This document shows, one piece after another, positions 5,533 to 9,042 of a DNA stretch of 9,042 bases. Each line of letters begins with the position of its first letter. Position 1 is the stretch's first letter. The stretch comes from Candidatus Sulfopaludibacter sp. SbA3 (GTDB taxonomy: Bacteria; Acidobacteriota; Terriglobia; Bryobacterales; Bryobacteraceae), in contig CAMDKT010000209.1 of assembly GCA_945900935.1 (NCBI GenBank), positions 1 through 9,042 on the forward strand. The letters run 5' to 3'. The position numbers and the translations under genes were made by a program. Under the pieces are notes generated by a model. The model was not told the DNA's origin, made no database searches, and saw nothing but the letters and a program-made list of their open reading frames with translations.

Positions 5533-6703
5533 AGCGGAGGCGCTGGGCTTGCGCGGCGTCGATTTTCTTTTTTACTTCGGCGGCTTGCGCGAATCCTTTT
5601 TTGGCGGCTTCGCGGTCGCCTTGGAGTTGGCGGATTTGGGCGAGGGTGTTGAATGGGCCAGGGGTTTCGGGGTTGAGACGAATGGCTTCCTGGAGTGCAT
5701 TGGCGGCGTCGGCGAATTCGCCCTTTTGCTTGAGGGCGGTGCCGAGCATGTAGTGGGCTTCGGCGTAGTTGGGACGTTTGGCGATAGCGGCGCGCATAGC
5801 GTCGGCGGATTCGTCGATGTCGCCGTTCTGCCAGCACGTGATGCCGAGCGTGTATTGAGCCTCGGCCATTTCCGGATCGAAGCGCAGGGCTTCGCGGAAG
5901 GCTTTTTTGGCGGGTTCGAGTTGATCCTTCTGCTTCAGCGCGAGGCCGAGATTGTAATGAATGACGGCGTCTTCCGGACGCTGCTTGACGAGGGTTTGGA
6001 AGTGAGTGAGGGCTTCGTCGTAATTGCTGGACTGGAGGTGAGCGTAGCCGATGTTGATTTGCGCCATGCGATTGGCGGGGTCCTGTTTGAGGATTTGCCG
6101 GAACTGGGCGAGGCCTTCCTGAGCCATGCCGAGATCGACGAGCATGAAACCGAAATTGTTGCGGTATTCGGTGTCGGTTGGCTTGAGTTGGACGGCTTTT
6201 TGGTAGGCGTTCCGGGCGGCTTCCAGATCGCCTTTCTTCTGTTCAAGGACGCCGATGAGATTCCAGAGATCGGCACGTGTGCCGCCGGTTTTGGCTTCGG
6301 TTAAGGCGTCCTTTTCGTTGCCGGTTTCCGAGAGCATGGTGGCGAGGCGGAAGCGGTATTCGGTGTTGGCGGGGGCGAGTTTCGCGGCCTCGCGCATTGC
6401 GATTATGGCGCGGGCGGCATCCTTGGCCAGCCAGAGCGCGACGCCCAGATGGTAGTGGGCGGGGGCGTAGCGCGGGTTGAGGCGGATGGCGTGTTCGAAG
6501 TGGGGAATGGCTTGCGCCTGACGGCCCTGGACAGCGAGGAGAAAGCCGATTTCGTCCCGGAGATCGGCGGCGTTTGGCTCTAAAACGGCGGCGCGCTCAA
6601 AGGCCGCGAGCGCGCCGATGGCGTCTCCTTTGGCTTTGAGCGCGTTGCCTTCCACTCGCGGTTGGGCGGCGAGTAAACCCGCCGCCAGAACGAACAGGAT
6701 CAT
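5504..6703 (-). CDS. Exported tetratricopeptide-repeat protein
   Basis: A 399-aa protein made almost entirely of TPR helix pairs, which act as protein-protein interaction scaffolds. The N-terminus MILFVLAAGLLAAQP looks like a short signal peptide, so the product probably works in the periplasm or at the outer membrane. About ten to eleven repeats run from residue 16 to 380, with the usual Gly/Ala/Pro pattern, for example HYHLGVALWLAKDAARAI (83-100) and HYNLGLALKQKDQLEPA (249-265). The repeat around 113-144 is about three residues short of the 34-residue period. No enzymatic domain is present. The ATG at 6703 lies 7 nt after the receptor stop codon; its ribosome-binding site is weak (GGAA), which fits translational coupling. 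It is therefore probably the second gene of the receptor transcript. Its stop lies inside the last codons of the convergent CRTAC1-type gene. Partner proteins are unknown; the receptor or propeller protein are candidates by position only. Confidence 0.93.
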   Translation of the reverse strand: MILFVLAAGLLAAQPRVEGNALKAKGDAIGALAAFERAAVLEPNAADLRDEIGFLLAVQGRQAQAIPHFEHAIRLNPRYAPAHYHLGVALWLAKDAARAIIAMREAAKLAPANTEYRFRLATMLSETGNEKDALTEAKTGGTRADLWNLIGVLEQKKGDLEAARNAYQKAVQLKPTDTEYRNNFGFMLVDLGMAQEGLAQFRQILKQDPANRMAQINIGYAHLQSSNYDEALTHFQTLVKQRPEDAVIHYNLGLALKQKDQLEPAKKAFREALRFDPEMAEAQYTLGITCWQNGDIDESADAMRAAIAKRPNYAEAHYMLGTALKQKGEFADAANALQEAIRLNPETPGPFNTLAQIRQLQGDREAAKKGFAQAAEVKKKIDAAQAQRLRSMTPSLPQR

Positions 6704-6710
6704 GTTTCCA

Positions 6711-9042
6711 TTAGAACGCGTACTTCAGAGCCATCTGCCACTGCCGCGGAACATAGGCGGGGAACGCGCCGAAGATGCGGCCGGCGGTACCGGGGCAATC
6801 GACGCACGCGTTGGGATTGCCCAGATTGGTGTGGTTGGTGAAGTTGAACGATTCGGCGCGGAACTGGATGGTGTGGCCTTCGCGAACCCGGAAGGTTTTG
6901 AAGAAGGACATGTCGAGCTGGCCGAAGTTGGGGCCAACGATCTGGTTGCGGCCGATGGTGCCAAACTTCGCGCGCTGGGGACGCTGCCAGGGGCCGTCGA
7001 TCTGACCGTTGGCTGTGAGGGGCGCACTGGCGGTCTTGAACCAGCCTTGCTGGCCGGGGTTGGATACGGAGTAATCGCCGATGAGATCGGGGCGGCACCA
7101 GCCGGTGTCACGATCGGCGTTGCAATCGCGATAGCTGGGCGTGAAGGGCTGGCCGGCCATGTAGCTCCAACTGCCGTTCATCTGCCAGCCGCCGAGGACC
7201 AGGTCCAGGCCTTTCGAGGCGTTGGTCAGGTACTTGCGCCCTTTGCCGAAGGGGACTTCGTAGAGCGAGGCGAAGAAAAAGACATGGCGGCGATTGTTGC
7301 TCGAAACGCCTCGGGCGAGTTTGGCGTCGCGGGGGTAATAGGTACCGTCGTAGTCGATGTTCTTCGAGAACGTATAGTGCGACATCACGTTCATGCCGCC
7401 GGAGAAGCGTTTGTCGAATTTGAACTGGACGGAGTTGTAATTGTTGCTGGCGTCGCTGCCGTAATAGCGGAGATTCTGCGACCAGCCGAACTTGTTGAAG
7501 AAGGGCTTGCGCTGGTTGGTTGTTAGGGTTCCGAAGCCATTGATATCGGCTTGATTCGGATCATAGTCGCCGCCGGTGCCGGCGAAGACGTGGGTGCCTT
7601 TGGTGCCGACGTAGCCGACCTCGAAAGAGGACGTGGCGTTGAGTTGGCGCTGGATGGTGAAGTTCCAGGCGTCGACGGTTGGGAAGCGGATCGGGCTGGA
7701 AATGACGAAAGCGGTGACGCCATTGGGGAGGATGTGATTGCCGTTGGGACCTTTGGGCTGAGCGGCAAGAATGGACGCCGGATTGAGCGCAGTGGGACCG
7801 TTGGCGAGGGTGAAGACGGCGTCGAAGTTATTGGCTGGCTGATTGGATTGAATTCCGAGAATCGGGAGGTTCTGCGTGACGTTGTGGCCAAAGATGGAGC
7901 CGAAGACGCCAAGGTTGAAGCCGCGGCCGTAGCCGGCGCGGATGACGGTTTTCGAATTCAACTGATACGCCATTCCGAGACGCGGGGCGAAGAGTTTATT
8001 TGACGTTGTGACGCCGAGATCGAGACCGGTGCCGTTCTGCCCGGCGACTCTAATTTCGCCGGTTTCGAGGCTGAGGAAACCGCCATTGCCGACGCCGTTG
8101 ACATATTGGGGACGGTAGTTTTCCCAGCGCAGCCCGAAATTGATGGTGAGCTTGTTGGTGACGCGCCACTGGTCCTGCGCGAAGAAGAAGAGGCGATTTT
8201 GTGTCTCACGCGCGTTGAGCGAATTGGAGACGTAACGTTCGAAGCGGGAGACATCGCCCATCAGAAATGAGGCGAGGCCGGAGCCGCCGCCGCTGGGGCC
8301 CTGGGTGCGGGCGGCGTCGAAGTTCAATTCGCCGGAGCGGTGGCGATCACTGGGGACGCGGAGATTATGCGCGCGGCGGATATCAGCGCCGAATTTGATG
8401 GTGTGGTTACCTTGAATTTTCGTCCAGTTGTTGACGAACTGATACTGATTTTCATCCTGGATAAGCGGACAGTTGCAGCCGTTGACGCCGAGGGCGTAGC
8501 CGAATCTGAAGAGATTATTGCCGTAGCCGTTAACGAAGAACGCCGGCATGCCGGAGTTGAAATTTGCGTCGACGTTGAGACCGGGAATGCCGGCGTCCTT
8601 GGCGGGCGCGGTGCCAATGCCGTTGGGCTGGCCGATGACGTGATAGCGCATGTAACCAAAACGGAAATCGGTGAGCAGGGTAGGCTTGATGTTGTAATCA
8701 AAGCCGCTGGCAATGGAGTGGTTACGGGAGTCCGAAGCGCCGGCGTAGGCACCAGTGGAGCCGGAGGCGTCGAGGCCAGGACCGCCGGCGACGAGGCCGA
8801 AGGAACCGGGAGCGACCATGCCGAAATCGGCCATTGAGTAGCGGCCGAAGACGTGGATTTTGTCGGTGGTGTAGTGGTCGACGCGAACATTGAAAGCGTC
8901 GTCATTGAAGCGCACGCCGCCGGAGGAGGCGAAGTTGGGTTGATCGATCGAGGCGGCGGTATTGCCGGATGGGATCAGCTTCAGCAGGTTTTGCGTTTGG
9001 GGGGCCAGACGGCTGGCGGGGATGCGATTGCCGGGGAACTGG
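6711..9042 (-). CDS. Oar-like TonB-dependent outer-membrane receptor, 5' end beyond window
   Basis: The frame is open to the window edge, so this is the C-terminal 776 residues of a larger gene; the N-terminal signal, the likely carboxypeptidase-regulatory-like domain and most of the plug are not seen. A GTG at 8915 is internal, not a start, because coding continues upstream with FPGNRIPASRLAP, a motif typical of this receptor class. The rest is beta-barrel sequence: FNVRVDHYTTDKIHVFGRYS, FFAQDQWRVTNKLTINFGLRWE, APRLGMAYQLNSKTVIRAGYG, FEVGYVGTKGTH and FNFTNHTNLGNP. The protein ends QWQMALKYAF, a C-terminal Phe as expected for BAM-inserted barrels. Three close cysteine pairs are visible (NGCNCP, DCN...GWC, CVDCPG). 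Related proteins are abundant in Acidobacteriota and are assumed to import large or scarce substrates with TonB energy; the ligand here cannot be inferred. The TPR gene follows 7 nt downstream in the same transcript. Confidence 0.93.
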   Translation of the reverse strand, partial: QFPGNRIPASRLAPQTQNLLKLIPSGNTAASIDQPNFASSGGVRFNDDAFNVRVDHYTTDKIHVFGRYSMADFGMVAPGSFGLVAGGPGLDASGSTGAYAGASDSRNHSIASGFDYNIKPTLLTDFRFGYMRYHVIGQPNGIGTAPAKDAGIPGLNVDANFNSGMPAFFVNGYGNNLFRFGYALGVNGCNCPLIQDENQYQFVNNWTKIQGNHTIKFGADIRRAHNLRVPSDRHRSGELNFDAARTQGPSGGGSGLASFLMGDVSRFERYVSNSLNARETQNRLFFFAQDQWRVTNKLTINFGLRWENYRPQYVNGVGNGGFLSLETGEIRVAGQNGTGLDLGVTTSNKLFAPRLGMAYQLNSKTVIRAGYGRGFNLGVFGSIFGHNVTQNLPILGIQSNQPANNFDAVFTLANGPTALNPASILAAQPKGPNGNHILPNGVTAFVISSPIRFPTVDAWNFTIQRQLNATSSFEVGYVGTKGTHVFAGTGGDYDPNQADINGFGTLTTNQRKPFFNKFGWSQNLRYYGSDASNNYNSVQFKFDKRFSGGMNVMSHYTFSKNIDYDGTYYPRDAKLARGVSSNNRRHVFFFASLYEVPFGKGRKYLTNASKGLDLVLGGWQMNGSWSYMAGQPFTPSYRDCNADRDTGWCRPDLIGDYSVSNPGQQGWFKTASAPLTANGQIDGPWQRPQRAKFGTIGRNQIVGPNFGQLDMSFFKTFRVREGHTIQFRAESFNFTNHTNLGNPNACVDCPGTAGRIFGAFPAYVPRQWQMALKYAF

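Noticed and set aside
5540..5573. Possible intrinsic terminator after the CRTAC1-type gene: GCGC/GCGC stem followed by a T-rich tract
   Set aside because: The stem is only 4 bp and the T-run comes from lysine codons of the antisense TPR gene.
6618..7526. 302-codon open frame on the + strand opposite the receptor and TPR genes
   Set aside because: Shadow of the minus-strand coding sequence. Its Ala/Gly/Val/Glu-rich composition mirrors the receptor codons and no domain is visible.

Overview
The window looks like a chromosomal segment of a GC-rich bacterium, most likely an acidobacterium of the Bryobacterales/Solibacter type. The evidence is the Oar-like TonB-dependent outer-membrane receptor ending in Phe, the TPR protein directly behind it, the CRTAC1-type (VCBS propeller plus ASPIC/UnbV) protein facing them, and a Tat-like Gfo/Idh/MocA oxidoreductase. 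This is a family-pattern inference; there is no rRNA or marker gene in the window to confirm it.

Layout. 1-146: short upstream region with a weak promoter candidate. 147-1088 (+): aldo/keto reductase. 1089-1121: convergent gap filled by a hairpin, probably a bidirectional terminator. 1122-2174 (-): Gfo/Idh/MocA oxidoreductase, 10 nt behind 2185-3525 (-), argininosuccinate synthase (argG); these two probably form one transcript. 3526-3831: a 306-nt divergent intergenic region with three inverted repeats. 3832-5532 (+): seven-bladed CRTAC1-type protein. 5504-6703 (-): exported TPR protein, overlapping the previous gene tail to tail by 29 bp. 6711-9042 (-): the C-terminal 776 residues of an Oar-like TonB-dependent receptor whose 5' end lies beyond the window.

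How the genes relate. The left half is metabolic: arginine biosynthesis plus two NAD(P)-dependent oxidoreductases of unknown substrate. The right half is an envelope set: receptor and TPR protein in one minus-strand unit, and a secreted-type propeller protein on the opposite strand. The substrate of the receptor cannot be read from the sequence.

The most unusual signal is compositional. Third-position G/C preference depends on strand, and its sign flips inside argG at about 2.8-3.2 kb. To the left the + strand is C-rich at silent sites, and to the right it is G-rich, whichever strand is coding. I found no mobile element, CRISPR array, tRNA or rRNA, and no evidence of an exotic defence or biosynthetic system.
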